Shown: positions 1 to 8,004, counted from the stretch's first letter. The stretch: 64,000 bases of DNA from Secundilactobacillus mixtipabuli (GCF_002217925.1 NZ_BCMF01000001.1:186001-250000), one strand, 5' to 3'. Notes: generated by a model from the sequence alone, not told the origin. Made by a program: numbers and translations.

Positions 1-1245
1 GCCCTATTAGAAGGTGGTACCTTAGAAATCCCAGAGGTAGATAAAGAAGGTAAAGTCATTAAAGGTGTTGATCATTTTGCATTTAGTAAAGAAGAATTGA
101 ACGCTGAAGCTGGAGACAGCGAAGGTATGAAAGAGGTTGTTTTTGAGAATCCAGAAAATATTGAATACATTGGTCAGGAAGCATTTAAGGGTCATCAGTT
201 GACGGAGGTCAAACTACCTAACATCAAGCTAATTTATGCAGAAGCCTTTGCTGATAACAAACTTAAGACTGTCGTCATTAACGAAGATTATGAATTGGAT
301 GACACTGCACTTAAAGGATCTGTATATAATCCTCAAATCAATTCTGACGCGTTCCTTAGCCAAAATTGGGGTGACTTAAGTTTTGATTACCAATCAACAA
401 TTTCTGTGGATGAGCTTGCTAATAAATTAAACCTCACATTCAGTATCAATAAACATAATATGGCTACCGTTAATGCAATAAACTCCCTAGGTCCTGATGC
501 AGATAATATCACTGTAGAGGATTCCCAAGAGTTAAAGGTCAATTCGGAAAACGGTGGAACTGCTACTGTTGAGTTGTTTCATGGAACAAGTCCTATATCC
601 GCACTTAACGGTTCGGCTAAATTAATTGTAAATGCCCGCGAACAACCAGCCCCTGGTCCTGGTCCTGATGGTAACGGTGGTGGTAATGGCGGAAGCCAAC
701 CTGATAATGGCAATAATGGTAACGAATCCGGCACCAACCCAGATACTGGCAACGGTGGTGGTAATAATGGTAACGAAACTAAACCACAACCGGCTCCTAA
801 ACCAGAAGAAAAACGGCCTCACACTGTTTACGCTAAGCGTGGCATGAGGCTGCACCGGAATGTTTCATTGACTAGCCCGATCCGGTCATACAAGAAGCAA
901 AGTCGGGCTAAAGCAGCCAGCTTCCGAGTACGTGGTATTGAATACGACAAGAACGGCAAGAAGCGCTACAAAGTTGACGGTGGTTATATCACTGCTGGTT
1001 CCTCTTATGTAGCGGATAGTCATTTCCGTTCTAACAAGGTACGCCAAGTACGCGTGCTGAGTAACCGTGTGAATAGCTACAAGGACGTGAAACTTTCCTC
1101 GAATAAGAAAGTCCGTTCTTACAAGAAAGGCACTAAATTAAGAGTGAAACGTGTTGTAAACTGGGGTCGTGCGACTCGGTTCGAATTAACTAACGGGCGT
1201 TATATTACGGGTAATAAGCAACTGTTGATTATGGATCAGAATTAA
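1..1245 (+). CDS. Secreted leucine-rich repeat (BspA-type) surface protein, 5' partial
   Basis: The reading frame is open from base 1, so the N-terminus lies outside the window; the TTG at 97 is internal and not the start. About 414 residues are visible. The first ~100 hold BspA-type leucine-rich repeats, for example IEYIGQEAF followed by LTEVKLPN. Next comes a non-repetitive region, a Gly/Asn/Pro-rich linker (bases ~640-800), and a strongly basic C-terminal domain of about 135 residues beginning KRPHTVYAKRG. That domain is nearly identical to the end of the next gene. It resembles the DUF5776/SLAP-like C-terminal domains of lactobacillar surface proteins and probably holds the protein to the wall by charge. 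There is no LPxTG. The arrangement suggests an adhesin, but the ligand is unknown. A terminator follows directly, and the next gene is a tandem paralogue. Confidence 0.85.
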   Translation, partial: ALLEGGTLEIPEVDKEGKVIKGVDHFAFSKEELNAEAGDSEGMKEVVFENPENIEYIGQEAFKGHQLTEVKLPNIKLIYAEAFADNKLKTVVINEDYELDDTALKGSVYNPQINSDAFLSQNWGDLSFDYQSTISVDELANKLNLTFSINKHNMATVNAINSLGPDADNITVEDSQELKVNSENGGTATVELFHGTSPISALNGSAKLIVNAREQPAPGPGPDGNGGGNGGSQPDNGNNGNESGTNPDTGNGGGNNGNETKPQPAPKPEEKRPHTVYAKRGMRLHRNVSLTSPIRSYKKQSRAKAASFRVRGIEYDKNGKKRYKVDGGYITAGSSYVADSHFRSNKVRQVRVLSNRVNSYKDVKLSSNKKVRSYKKGTKLRVKRVVNWGRATRFELTNGRYITGNKQLLIMDQN

Positions 1246-1267
1246 ACGATTAGGCATAAGAATCTTA

Positions 1268-1303
1268 AAAGCCAGAAACAGATCTCCTGCTTCTGGCTTT
1301 TCG
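1268..1303 (+). terminator. Rho-independent terminator of the first LRR gene
   Basis: The arms AAAGCCAGAA (1268-1277) and TTCTGGCTTT (1291-1300) pair perfectly and are followed by a short T run. The hairpin lies 23 bases after the stop codon. Confidence 0.8.
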
Positions 1304-1467
1304 TGTGCTCCACTGAAAATCAGTCTGTGACCAAACTTTGTACAAACCCGCAAACTTCTGTGAAGTCATGGTGTTTTAGTGGTGAGTGGTATTGTTGATT
1401 TGATATGCTGGTTTTAGAAACTAAATGTTGGATTGCTAAGCCCCCCATGAAGGAGGACCTACCTATT

Positions 1468-3313
1468 ATGAAAAAGAGTCTTAAACTATTCAGTAGCGCG
1501 TTAGCTATTGGAATGATACTTGGAACCAATGTTAGTTCTCTGTCGGCTGTAGCTCAGGAAGCATCTGATACAACACCGACATCAAGTTTAACTATAAGCG
1601 GTATAGCTAAAAAAACAAGCGTACGCGGTGTGGAGGTTGTCTTAGGAGCAAACCAGATTACACTTGATGACAACCATTATATTTCAGCTGTTGAATGGAA
1701 AGATAACCAGAAGCAAGACTTATTAAATGGTGGCACACTAGTAATCCCAGCCAATGATAGTAATGGCAATACCATAAAGGGAATTGCCAGCGCAGAATAC
1801 GCAGCAGCAGGTATTTTTTCAGACTATGCCTTGGGGGGGTCCAAGTGAAGCTTCTGGAATAAAAGGGATCAAGTTTATGTCGCCTCAAAACATTGACTAT
1901 GTTGGTGCTTTCGCCTTCTTTGGAAACATGATTACAGAAGTAGAGCTACCAAACACCACCGCAATTGGTAGAGACGCTTTCTATGGCAATTGCATTGAAA
2001 AGTTGGAACTCCCAAGCGCTACCAATATTGGCGAAAATGCCTTTCAGTCAAATAATCTAGATAAGGTGGAACTTCAAAGTGCTACTAATATTAGTAAACA
2101 GGCATTTGCTAACAACAATATTACAGATGTGATTCTTCCAAGTGCCATTACTATTGGTGAACGTGCCTTTAATACCAATAACATCAAAGAATTAAAACTT
2201 CCAAAAGCTGTTACTCTTGATGAACGCGCCTTTAGTGTGAACAGCATTGAAAATTTAGAACTCCCCAAAATCAAAACTATTGGCGAGTCCGCTTTTCTGT
2301 ACAGTAAATTAAAAACACTAAATCTGCCACAAATCGATAGTATTGGATCCGGAGCATTTAAATATAATTCCTTGATGGAAATTCATTTAGACCCAGATAC
2401 TACTGTTCATACAGAAGCATTTAAGGATCAAAGAATTTCACACGAAATTAAGCCTAATGAACAAGGCGAGATTCAGTTTGATGATTTAAGCCCAAAATTT
2501 TTTGAAGGAACTGATGATGAACATTCTGTACTAACAAAAATACTCTTTGATGAAGGAAGCGATTCCTACCCAGTAAACAATATCACCTTGCATGCCGATA
2601 ATACGAAGAAAAAAATTACCGGTGCTACTAATACAAGCCGTATCTCACTTTTTATAAATACTGAATTAAATAATGGAAATTCACTACCAGGTGACTATTC
2701 AATTGAGAGATACTCTTTAACTATTAATCCATTCAAAGAAAGTACAGATGGAAATAACAACGTTGATGGAAATGAGAATAACACAGACAATGGAAACACC
2801 GATAATAGTACTCAGCCAGACAATAATAACTCGAATAATAATGGGAACAGTAACCAAACTAAGCCTAAACCAGAAGAAAAGCGCCCTCACACTGTCTACG
2901 CTAAACGTGGTATGAGGCTGCACCGAAACGTTTCCCTGACTAGTCCGATTCGCTCATACAAGAAACAAAGCCGGGCTAAGGCAGCAAGTTTCCGGGTACG
3001 TGGGATTGCCTACGACAATAACGGCAAGAAGCGTTACAAGGTTGATGGCGGTTACATCACTGCAGGCTCATCTTATGTAGCGGATAGTCATTTCCGTTCT
3101 AACAAAGTCCGCCAAGTGCGGGTGTTGAGTAACCGTGTGAACAGCTACAAAGATGTAAAACTTTCCTCGAATAAGAAGGTCCGTTCTTACAAGAAAGGCA
3201 CTAAGTTAAGAGTAAAACGTGTCGTGAACTGGGGTCGTGCGACTCGGTTCGAGCTCACTAATGGACGTTATATTACTGGGAATAAGCAACTGTTGATTAT
3301 GGATCAGAAGTAA
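1468..3313 (+). pseudogene. Secreted LRR surface protein interrupted by a frameshift in a G7 tract
   Basis: The ATG at 1468 follows AGGAGG (1451-1456) and begins a signal peptide (MKKSLKLFSSALAIGM, possible cleavage after AVAQEA). This frame ends in TGA at 1846-1848, just after seven G at 1833-1839. Taking one G away joins it to the frame running to 3313, and the join restores alignment with the upstream paralogue (GGTLVIP... then ...GIKGIKFMSPQNIDYVGAFAF). The second part holds about nine clean ~23-residue LRR units with the pattern AFxxNxIxxLxLPxAxxIGxxAF, then an Asn-rich linker (bases ~2740-2860) and the same basic C-terminal domain as its neighbour. A repaired protein would be about 614 residues. 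The break could be a sequencing error, a true pseudogene, or an off state in phase variation. Codon use and domains downstream look well preserved, so recent or reversible inactivation is favoured. Confidence 0.8.
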
Positions 3314-3328
3314 GATTGTATGTATGAC

Positions 3329-3364
3329 AAAAGAGCTGGAGACGAATTGCCTCTAGCTCTTTTT
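3329..3364 (+). terminator. Rho-independent terminator of the second LRR gene
   Basis: The arms at 3329-3341 (AAAAGAGCTGGAG) and 3351-3363 (CTCTAGCTCTTTT) pair over 13 bases with one G-U, followed by T residues. Confidence 0.85.
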
Positions 3365-3392
3365 GATTGTTTTTTAATTCTACTTTGTTGAA

Positions 3393-3508
3393 ACATGTTC
3401 AGGAGAGCAGCGACTTGCATCTAAGTCACTTCCGACAGAACCCACGTCAAAGACCAACGTGCCTTCCGTCAGAAGCGCCTTAGACTCCAGTCTCAAACCG
3501 CTCCCCTT
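3393..3508 (-). repeat. Family A hairpin repeat, copy 1
   Basis: Read on the minus strand it starts GAGCGGTTTGAGACTGGAG and ends ATGCAAGTCGCTGCTCTC. This is the same arm pattern as the copies at 6085, 33886, 34012 and 48410. The two arms pair imperfectly across a variable centre. It sits between convergent genes and no open frame is conserved. Confidence 0.7.
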
Positions 3509-3514
3509 CGCACT

Positions 3515-4030
3515 CTAATCTTCCATCGCATCCGCAATATCCTGCTTATCCAGCACCATGCCAATCGTATTCTGGAACATGTCATAATCCTTCATGCTGA
3601 TCACAACGTAGCGGCCGATACCATCTTCCGTAATGAAGACGGGTTGGAAATCGTACACTTGGGACAAGACTTGTTTAGGCTGCTTCAGCGCATTCATTGG
3701 GCGAATGACGGTTTCTTTTGGCGCAATCAAATGCTTGAATCGGTCCAACTCCACATTGATGAAAGTCGGCATTTCATCCGCATCACCAATTGGCAACGTG
3801 TCTTCTGGTTCGGGCAGATCTTCGTGATTCATGATCCGTTCCATCAGCAGTGTGCCGATCATTTCTCGCCCTCGAGTCAGCACATCATACACTGATTTAC
3901 CAGCCACCGTCTGATCAACGACTGGCATGTACATCTGGTACGGCTGTTCTTCGCGCTCGTCGTGGCGAATTAAGCCGGAATACGTGAGATACATTGGTGC
4001 TAAAGAATCAATTGGATCAAAAAAAGCCAT
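3515..4030 (-). CDS. HicB-like protein with a Phd/YefM-like C-terminal part
   Basis: 171 residues. The N-terminal ~100 residues have the layout of HicB antitoxins: a degraded RNase-H-like strand pattern, then EDLPEPEDTLPIG and FINVELDRF. The last ~55 residues (NALKQPKQVLSQV, then PVFITEDGIGRYVVISMKDYDMF) read like the Phd/YefM fold, similar to the antitoxin at 30127-30369. The protein thus looks like a fusion of two antitoxin modules. No HicA, RelE or Doc partner lies beside it, so it may be an orphan regulator or a cellular antitoxin. The ATG at 4030 has GGGGTAACACG upstream. The domain calls rest on pattern recognition only. Confidence 0.6.
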   Translation of the reverse strand: MAFFDPIDSLAPMYLTYSGLIRHDEREEQPYQMYMPVVDQTVAGKSVYDVLTRGREMIGTLLMERIMNHEDLPEPEDTLPIGDADEMPTFINVELDRFKHLIAPKETVIRPMNALKQPKQVLSQVYDFQPVFITEDGIGRYVVISMKDYDMFQNTIGMVLDKQDIADAMED

Positions 4031-4092
4031 CGTGTTACCCCGTTTTCGTTTAATTGTTACAGGGATAACTATGCAATGACCTTTAATTTAGT

Positions 4093-4440
4093 TTATCTAA
4101 ATTTGAACCAGCTAGCGTCGTTCCAGCCACGCTGAACGATATACGTGTAATGTGAATTGGAATTAAATCGCCCAGAATTAAGTACCCATGAGTAGTTGGT
4201 ATCGTAGTGGCCTAACTTGTAGTGTGCGCCACGATGGAGTTTATAAGACTTCACCGCCCGACTTTTGTACATCGGGCTCACAATCTTAATCTTCTGAACC
4301 TTAACCGTTTTCTTGATTGTCACCCAATGATTATGTGCCCAATGACTGGCAAGTGCATGAGCAGTCGTCTGGTGAAACGACAATCCTGTACCAAGTGACA
4401 CAACAGCGACCAACAACGTGAGCATCTTTTTCTGACTCAT
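4093..4440 (-). CDS. Small secreted protein, SH3-like, function unknown
   Basis: 115 residues with an N-terminal signal peptide (MSQKKMLTLLVAVVSLGTGL, likely cut after TAHA). The mature part has a strand pattern rich in Tyr, Trp, His and basic residues, ending YIVQRGWNDASWFKFR. It resembles the short bacterial SH3-like or SLAP-type wall-associated domains of lactobacilli, but no specific family can be named. GGGGA lies nine bases before the ATG. A minus-strand terminator hairpin (4493-4530) lies only about 50 bases upstream, so expression may depend on read-through from the structured region 4484-4862. Confidence 0.7.
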   Translation of the reverse strand: MSQKKMLTLLVAVVSLGTGLSFHQTTAHALASHWAHNHWVTIKKTVKVQKIKIVSPMYKSRAVKSYKLHRGAHYKLGHYDTNYSWVLNSGRFNSNSHYTYIVQRGWNDASWFKFR

Positions 4441-4483
4441 TTATATATCCCCAATCTAAAGTCTTTCGCTATTAGTGTAGCAC

Positions 4484-4862
4484 TTAGACATCAAAAAAGA
4501 CCTTCCCTACATGAATAAGAGAAAAGGTCTCTTAGTTGGGTAACAACCTCAGCACCACCATAGTGGCCTGAAGCCCGCAAAATTAAAAGTGTGTCATCGC
4601 TTGGATGCACGAGATCTACCTATACAGCAGAAACGGTTTTGACCGTTGGCAAGGCATGAGGCCTATATATCTTTAAGGGAGGATAATATACCCATAACGC
4701 CGGCACTGCCTATCGCCACCTGCATAGGCGTCTATCTTTCGGTTCCACGCCCAGTGCTTGATGTATATATTGTTGGGGATTGTGACTCAGTCTGAAACGT
4801 TTTTTATGGGTAAAACGCGCCAGACAATATTAACGGTAGTCTTACGACACACCGTTAAAACT
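4484..4862 (-). ncRNA. Candidate structured RNA or leader of unknown family
   Basis: No convincing gene is present in 4441-5011. On the minus strand TACAAT (4874-4869) could be a -10 box, and the segment ends in an intrinsic terminator (arms 4498-4504 and 4524-4530 with a T run below). Between them are several pairings: TAACGGT/ACCGTTA (about 4831-4857), GCCTAT/ATAGGC and GCACTG/CAGTGC forming a branched unit at ~4702-4758, AACGGT/ACCGTT (4632-4646), and TATATATC with GATGTATATA bracketing the branched unit. I compared it from memory with tmRNA, RNase P, 6S, SRP, T-box and common riboswitches and found no match. It may be a stand-alone RNA or the attenuated leader of the secreted protein at 4093-4440. 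Confidence 0.4.
4493..4530 (-). terminator. Intrinsic terminator ending the structured region
   Basis: AGACCTT (4498-4504) pairs with AAGGTCT (4524-4530). On the minus strand the hairpin is followed by six T (4498-4493). Confidence 0.65.
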
Positions 4863-5011
4863 TCTTCCATTGTAGACTGAATTTTGAATTAAAGCTATCA
4901 AAGTCCCTCGGTTTTGTGAAAATAATTTTCTCAACACTGATTTTACGGGCTGAATGTAACCAAAAAGATTGGCCAGCCAGCGTCAAATTCACGCCAGTTG
5001 ACCAATCTTAT

Positions 5012-5116
5012 TTAGTGGATCGACCAGAGGCTTAACGCCAACATGATCAATTCAGTATTTTTCAGGTGCAGCGCCGCGTAAAAGACCAGCGCTGCGATAA
5101 TCAATTGTCGCTTCAT
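5012..5116 (-). CDS. Short membrane peptide, 34 residues
   Basis: The ATG at 5116 is preceded by GGGGGGCG with eight bases between. The peptide (MKRQLIIAALVFYAA, then LIMLALSLWSIH) has one or two short hydrophobic stretches split by a polar HLKNTE turn. A longer reading from 5215 would overlap the upstream gene and has no ribosome site. It is the last gene of a three-gene minus-strand cluster with the two small proteins at 5172 and 5432. Similar triplets with a tiny membrane peptide accompany DUF1659/DUF2922 genes in other Firmicutes. Function unknown. Confidence 0.5.
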   Translation of the reverse strand: MKRQLIIAALVFYAALHLKNTELIMLALSLWSIH

Positions 5117-5171
5117 CAATATCGCCCCCCGACCGTTCATGTTGTAGAGAATAAATTGGGGGCGGTACTGG

Positions 5172-5405
5172 TTAGACCGTGTAGAGTTCTTGCGTAGTGG
5201 TTTTGACGTATGCACCGCTGACGGCAGTCACGTAGAGGGTTACACCCTTCCGGTGAAAGAGGTCAAGAGTTGCGATCGTGTTCATTGCCTCAGCAATTGT
5301 TTCACTCGTTAAACCAGAAACCGCCTTTGGAAAACTAAAGGTGTGCACCTTTTCGTCTGAACCTGTAAAACGTAATTGTAAAACTGTCTTTTCTTCGTTA
5401 TTCAT
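5172..5405 (-). CDS. DUF2922-like small protein
   Basis: 77 residues: an N-terminal strand (KTVLQLRFTGSD), the central SFPKAVSGLTSETIAEAMNT and a C-terminal TTQELYTV match my memory of the DUF2922 layout. The ATG at 5405 follows AAAGGAG. It lies 26 bases downstream of the DUF1659-like gene and is probably cotranscribed with it. No function is established for this family. It has no signal peptide and is probably cytoplasmic. Confidence 0.6.
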   Translation of the reverse strand: MNNEEKTVLQLRFTGSDEKVHTFSFPKAVSGLTSETIAEAMNTIATLDLFHRKGVTLYVTAVSGAYVKTTTQELYTV

Positions 5406-5431
5406 GAGCTAATCTCCTTTGAGTAAGTGGC

Positions 5432-5638
5432 TTAAGCGGCTTGAGTTTTGTTGTCAGTAGTGGTGACGTAGGCAGTAAAGAATGACATGCCAGTTAACTT
5501 TTCAATCACAGCAGCAAACTTCGTAATTTGATCATCAGAAGGTTTTTCAATCAAGTTGTTGTAAGTGTAGCGAATCTTCTTGTCATTTTCGTCAATCATA
5601 ATCAGAACCAAGTTAGTTTTATTCCAGATAGTATTCAT
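5432..5638 (-). CDS. DUF1659-like small protein
   Basis: 68 residues with an N-terminal strand (KTNLVLIMIDENDKKIRYTYNNL) and an amphipathic helix (SDDQITKFAAVIEKLTG) followed by a short strand. It pairs with the DUF2922-like gene just downstream, the usual neighbour of DUF1659 proteins. GGAG lies eight bases before the ATG, and the gene is the likely first member of the operon. Function unknown. Confidence 0.55.
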   Translation of the reverse strand: MNTIWNKTNLVLIMIDENDKKIRYTYNNLIEKPSDDQITKFAAVIEKLTGMSFFTAYVTTTDNKTQAA

Positions 5639-5814
5639 TTAAATCACTCCAGTTAGTTAGTTTTGTAAGTGTTGGCCAACGCCCTACACTTATACAAACA
5701 AATCAGCGGGCAAAAGTGTCAACCCGAATTCACGAAAACTTTGAAATCACGTGTAATCTTCGGTAGAATAGAGGAGTTGATTTAAATTGTAACTCAAATT
5801 CAGGAGGCTATCTC

Positions 5815-6081
5815 ATGGCTCAACGGCTTGTATATCCAGCAATCTTCGACCCAACAGTAATGATCAACCGTGTTCAAGTCACGGTTCCAGACGTGCCCGG
5901 CGTTAAGGTAATGGGCACAGCAAACGATGACGCAGCGCAAAAGGCAGCTGAAGCAGTCGGCACTAAGCTGGCAAAATCAGATGATGAACTACCGGTTCCA
6001 AGCACACCAGGCGAACTTAAAACCAAGCCAGGACAAACGGTTAGTTTTATTGTGTTGGATTTGGATGAGTATAAGAAATAG
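5815..6081 (+). CDS. HicB-family antitoxin-like protein, orphan
   Basis: 88 residues. RLVYPAIFDP, VTVPDVPGVKVMG, then an Ala-rich helix and DELPVPSTPGEL, ending VSFIVLDLDEY, is the typical HicB N-terminal domain order. It lacks the C-terminal ribbon-helix-helix or helix-turn-helix DNA-binding domain of many HicB proteins. CAGGAGG lies eight bases before the ATG. No HicA toxin (dsRBD-like, catalytic His) was found on either side. With the protein at 3515-4030 there are two HicB-like proteins without partner within 2 kb. Confidence 0.65.
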   Translation: MAQRLVYPAIFDPTVMINRVQVTVPDVPGVKVMGTANDDAAQKAAEAVGTKLAKSDDELPVPSTPGELKTKPGQTVSFIVLDLDEYKK

Positions 6082-6084
6082 AGG

Positions 6085-6190
6085 GTGAGCGGATAGAGAC
6101 TGGAGCGTAAGTTACTTATGGTGAAAATCCTGAACTTGGGATTTTTGCCATGAGTGGCTTACGTGCAAGTCTCTGCTCACCTGAACACGT
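6085..6190 (+). repeat. Family A hairpin repeat, copy 2
   Basis: It begins GTGAGCGGATAGAGACTGG and ends GTGCAAGTCTCTGCTCACC. The arms pair imperfectly around a centre with GAAAATCC/GGGATTTT. It begins four bases after the stop codon of the HicB-like gene. Confidence 0.75.
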
Positions 6191-6206
6191 TTCAAAATAG
6201 TATATG

Positions 6207-6240
6207 AAAAGGCCATCTCGACTTGAGATGGCCTTTTTTG
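6207..6240 (+). terminator. Bidirectional terminator between the hicB-like gene and guaD
   Basis: Perfect 13-base arms AAAAGGCCATCTC (6207-6219) and GAGATGGCCTTTT (6225-6237), with A on one side and T on the other, can serve both converging genes. Confidence 0.85.
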
Positions 6241-6253
6241 AAACCCTGCATTG

Positions 6254-7588
6254 CTATTTAACCCGTGTCCCCTGCACGTACACCTGATTAATATCTGCCT
6301 TTGAAGTTTGATACATCAACTTCTCGAAGATATTATCAGTGGTCTCAGTTTGAAAATCATTTTGCATTGAAACCACCTGTAGATCCGCCAAATAGCCTTC
6401 AGCAATCTTACCCGTTTGAAGGTGCAGACTCTCAGCGCCACCTAGTGTGGCAAGGTAAAAGGCGGTTTTAACGCTAATGGCGCTCCCATCTACCCCACGC
6501 TTATCAGGCAGCAACTGATTATCCACGCCATCTTGAAGCATCCGTGACGACATCACCGCCTGCCGGATATTTTGGTAGAGACTTGGCGAATAACCGCCAG
6601 AAATGTCCGTACCCAATCCCGTTTTGATGTGATGAGCTAACACCCGGTTAACGGGCAACACCGCGTTACCGAAGTAAACGTTTGAAATGGGACAGTGCGC
6701 GATAGCCACCTGTTTTTGAGAGAACAGGTCGTAGTCATGGTCATTCAGCAGTGTGCCATGCGCCATAACCGCTTTATCCGTTAGTAAACCGTAGTGATCT
6801 AAAACATCGGCGTCGCGCATGTGGTAGTGTTCCAGCGCGTAGCCATTTTCCCAATCACTTTCACTGCAATGTGATTGAACCGGCAAATCATATTTGCGGG
6901 CTAAGTCACCCAACCCCTGAAGGCTGGCTGGCGTGCAACTAGGAACGAACCGTGGTGTGATGACCGGCGTTTGTTTCAGGTCAGTCGTTTGATTGAGTTC
7001 GTTTAACTGGTGGATGAATTGTTCGGTCTGATCAACGGCCACTTGCGCTGAGGCGTCCTGATAATAATCGGGTGTCTGCTCCGGATTGTCCATGGCTACC
7101 TTGCCAATAAAGCCACGCTGGCCATACTGAATGCAGGCCTTAGCCAGTTCCAAGTTTGCGGCATTATGAATCGTGCCAAAGTAGAGTGCGGTGGTCGTGC
7201 CATTTGCCAGTAGTTCCTGAATCAGACCATCATAAACTAATTTTGCAAAGTCGGTGTCTTGATACTTGGCTTCTAACGGGAACGTGTAGGTATCCAGCCA
7301 TTCATTTAGCGGCCGGTCTAACGCCAGTCCAGCGTTGGGCCACTGCGGAGCGTGAATATGCAGGTCAATAAAGCCGGGTAAAACATACTGATTCGGCTGC
7401 AGCGTCGTCAAGGTATCATTTGCCTGTGCCGTCTGCTTCACCGTCGCATAATCTGGGTCAGTGTGCGCAATCACTCTAGCGATATACCCGTTATTGTCTA
7501 AACAGATGAGTTGCCGTGCCTGATAACTAATTTCGGTTTGCGAAGATGGCGAGAAACTTGCCCCTTCGATGACTGTTGAATATGAAAT
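6254..7588 (-). CDS. guaD: Guanine deaminase, probable AUU start
   Basis: Zn-dependent amidohydrolase that converts guanine to xanthine and ammonia. Visible motifs are PGFIDLHIHAPQ (metal-binding HxH), SHCSESDWE, MAHGTLL, HCPISN and TDISGG. The first ATG/GTG/TTG in frame is GTG 7474, which would cut off the N-terminal beta-strands. The frame continues upstream to a stop at 7604-7606 and encodes a family-like N-terminus (TVIEGASFSP...QLICLDNNGYIARVI). The only well-placed ribosome site, AGGTGG at 7600-7595, lies six bases before ATT at 7588-7586. The 444-residue product from this codon fits the family length (~440). An ATG-to-ATT change at the start is the simplest explanation. PurBox-like motifs lie just upstream. 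Confidence 0.85.
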   Translation of the reverse strand: MSYSTVIEGASFSPSSQTEISYQARQLICLDNNGYIARVIAHTDPDYATVKQTAQANDTLTTLQPNQYVLPGFIDLHIHAPQWPNAGLALDRPLNEWLDTYTFPLEAKYQDTDFAKLVYDGLIQELLANGTTTALYFGTIHNAANLELAKACIQYGQRGFIGKVAMDNPEQTPDYYQDASAQVAVDQTEQFIHQLNELNQTTDLKQTPVITPRFVPSCTPASLQGLGDLARKYDLPVQSHCSESDWENGYALEHYHMRDADVLDHYGLLTDKAVMAHGTLLNDHDYDLFSQKQVAIAHCPISNVYFGNAVLPVNRVLAHHIKTGLGTDISGGYSPSLYQNIRQAVMSSRMLQDGVDNQLLPDKRGVDGSAISVKTAFYLATLGGAESLHLQTGKIAEGYLADLQVVSMQNDFQTETTDNIFEKLMYQTSKADINQVYVQGTRVK

Positions 7589-7624
7589 AGTGGTCCACCT
7601 CGCTTAATGTGTGTTGAATAATCA

Positions 7625-7658
7625 CGAACTACAATATATTTTTATACTAAATTGTTCG
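7625..7658. promoter_or_regulatory. Inverted PurBox-like pair upstream of guaD
   Basis: CGAACTAC (7625-7632) and ATTGTTCG (7651-7658, reverse complement CGAACAAT) resemble the CGAACWWT core bound by the Gram-positive PurR. They lie about 40-70 bases upstream of the proposed guaD start. A similar motif precedes purB and purA. The assignment rests on motif similarity. Confidence 0.4.
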
Positions 7659-7710
7659 TTAATTTTACTTTTATCTTATTATACCCACCACTGACAAGGA
7701 CTTCAAACAC

Positions 7711-7747
7711 AAAAAAACGACCACCAGCAAAAATACTGGTAGTCGTT
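7711..7747 (-). terminator. Terminator of the 7753-8004 gene
   Basis: AACGACCACCAG and CTGGTAGTCGTT pair with one mismatch or wobble. The minus-strand T run lies at 7717-7711. Confidence 0.8.
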
Positions 7748-7752
7748 TCCGT

Positions 7753-8004
7753 TTAACTTGCCGCTCGATTTTGATCGACTATTTTCCAGCCATCAAGCAA
7801 CTTGTCACTATTTACATACTGTTCCACGACCCATTTCGGGCGCTTAGTAATTTGGGTAACCATTTGTAGGCTATCTGTCCGGTGTACAATGTGCTCGTCT
7901 GGCTTGGTAACAACGTAGCGTTTAGCCACGACCATTGCCCCCTTCTCAAACCAAAGGAAGTTCCACAACTCGGTATCGTACTCGTTCACTTTCAGGATAG
8001 CCAT
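7753..8004 (-). CDS. Small protein of unknown function
   Basis: 83 residues from the ATG at 8004 (MAILKVNEYDTELWNFLWFEKG). It is rich in Trp and Val and ends VNSDKLLDGWKIVDQNRAAS. A longer reading from 8109 adds a segment with no family-like features and was not chosen. The ribosome site of the chosen start is weak (TTGTGTTACACT), and an internal ATG at 7935 has GGGGG very close, so the start is uncertain. No signal peptide or membrane segment. I do not recognise the family. Confidence 0.55.
   Translation of the reverse strand: MAILKVNEYDTELWNFLWFEKGAMVVAKRYVVTKPDEHIVHRTDSLQMVTQITKRPKWVVEQYVNSDKLLDGWKIVDQNRAAS

Noticed and set aside
4561-4860. Idea that the structured region is tmRNA, RNase P RNA or a T-box
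   Set aside because: The conserved tmRNA ends, the RNase P core motifs and the GGGTGGNACC box are not present; GGGCGTGGAACC is only a loose resemblance.
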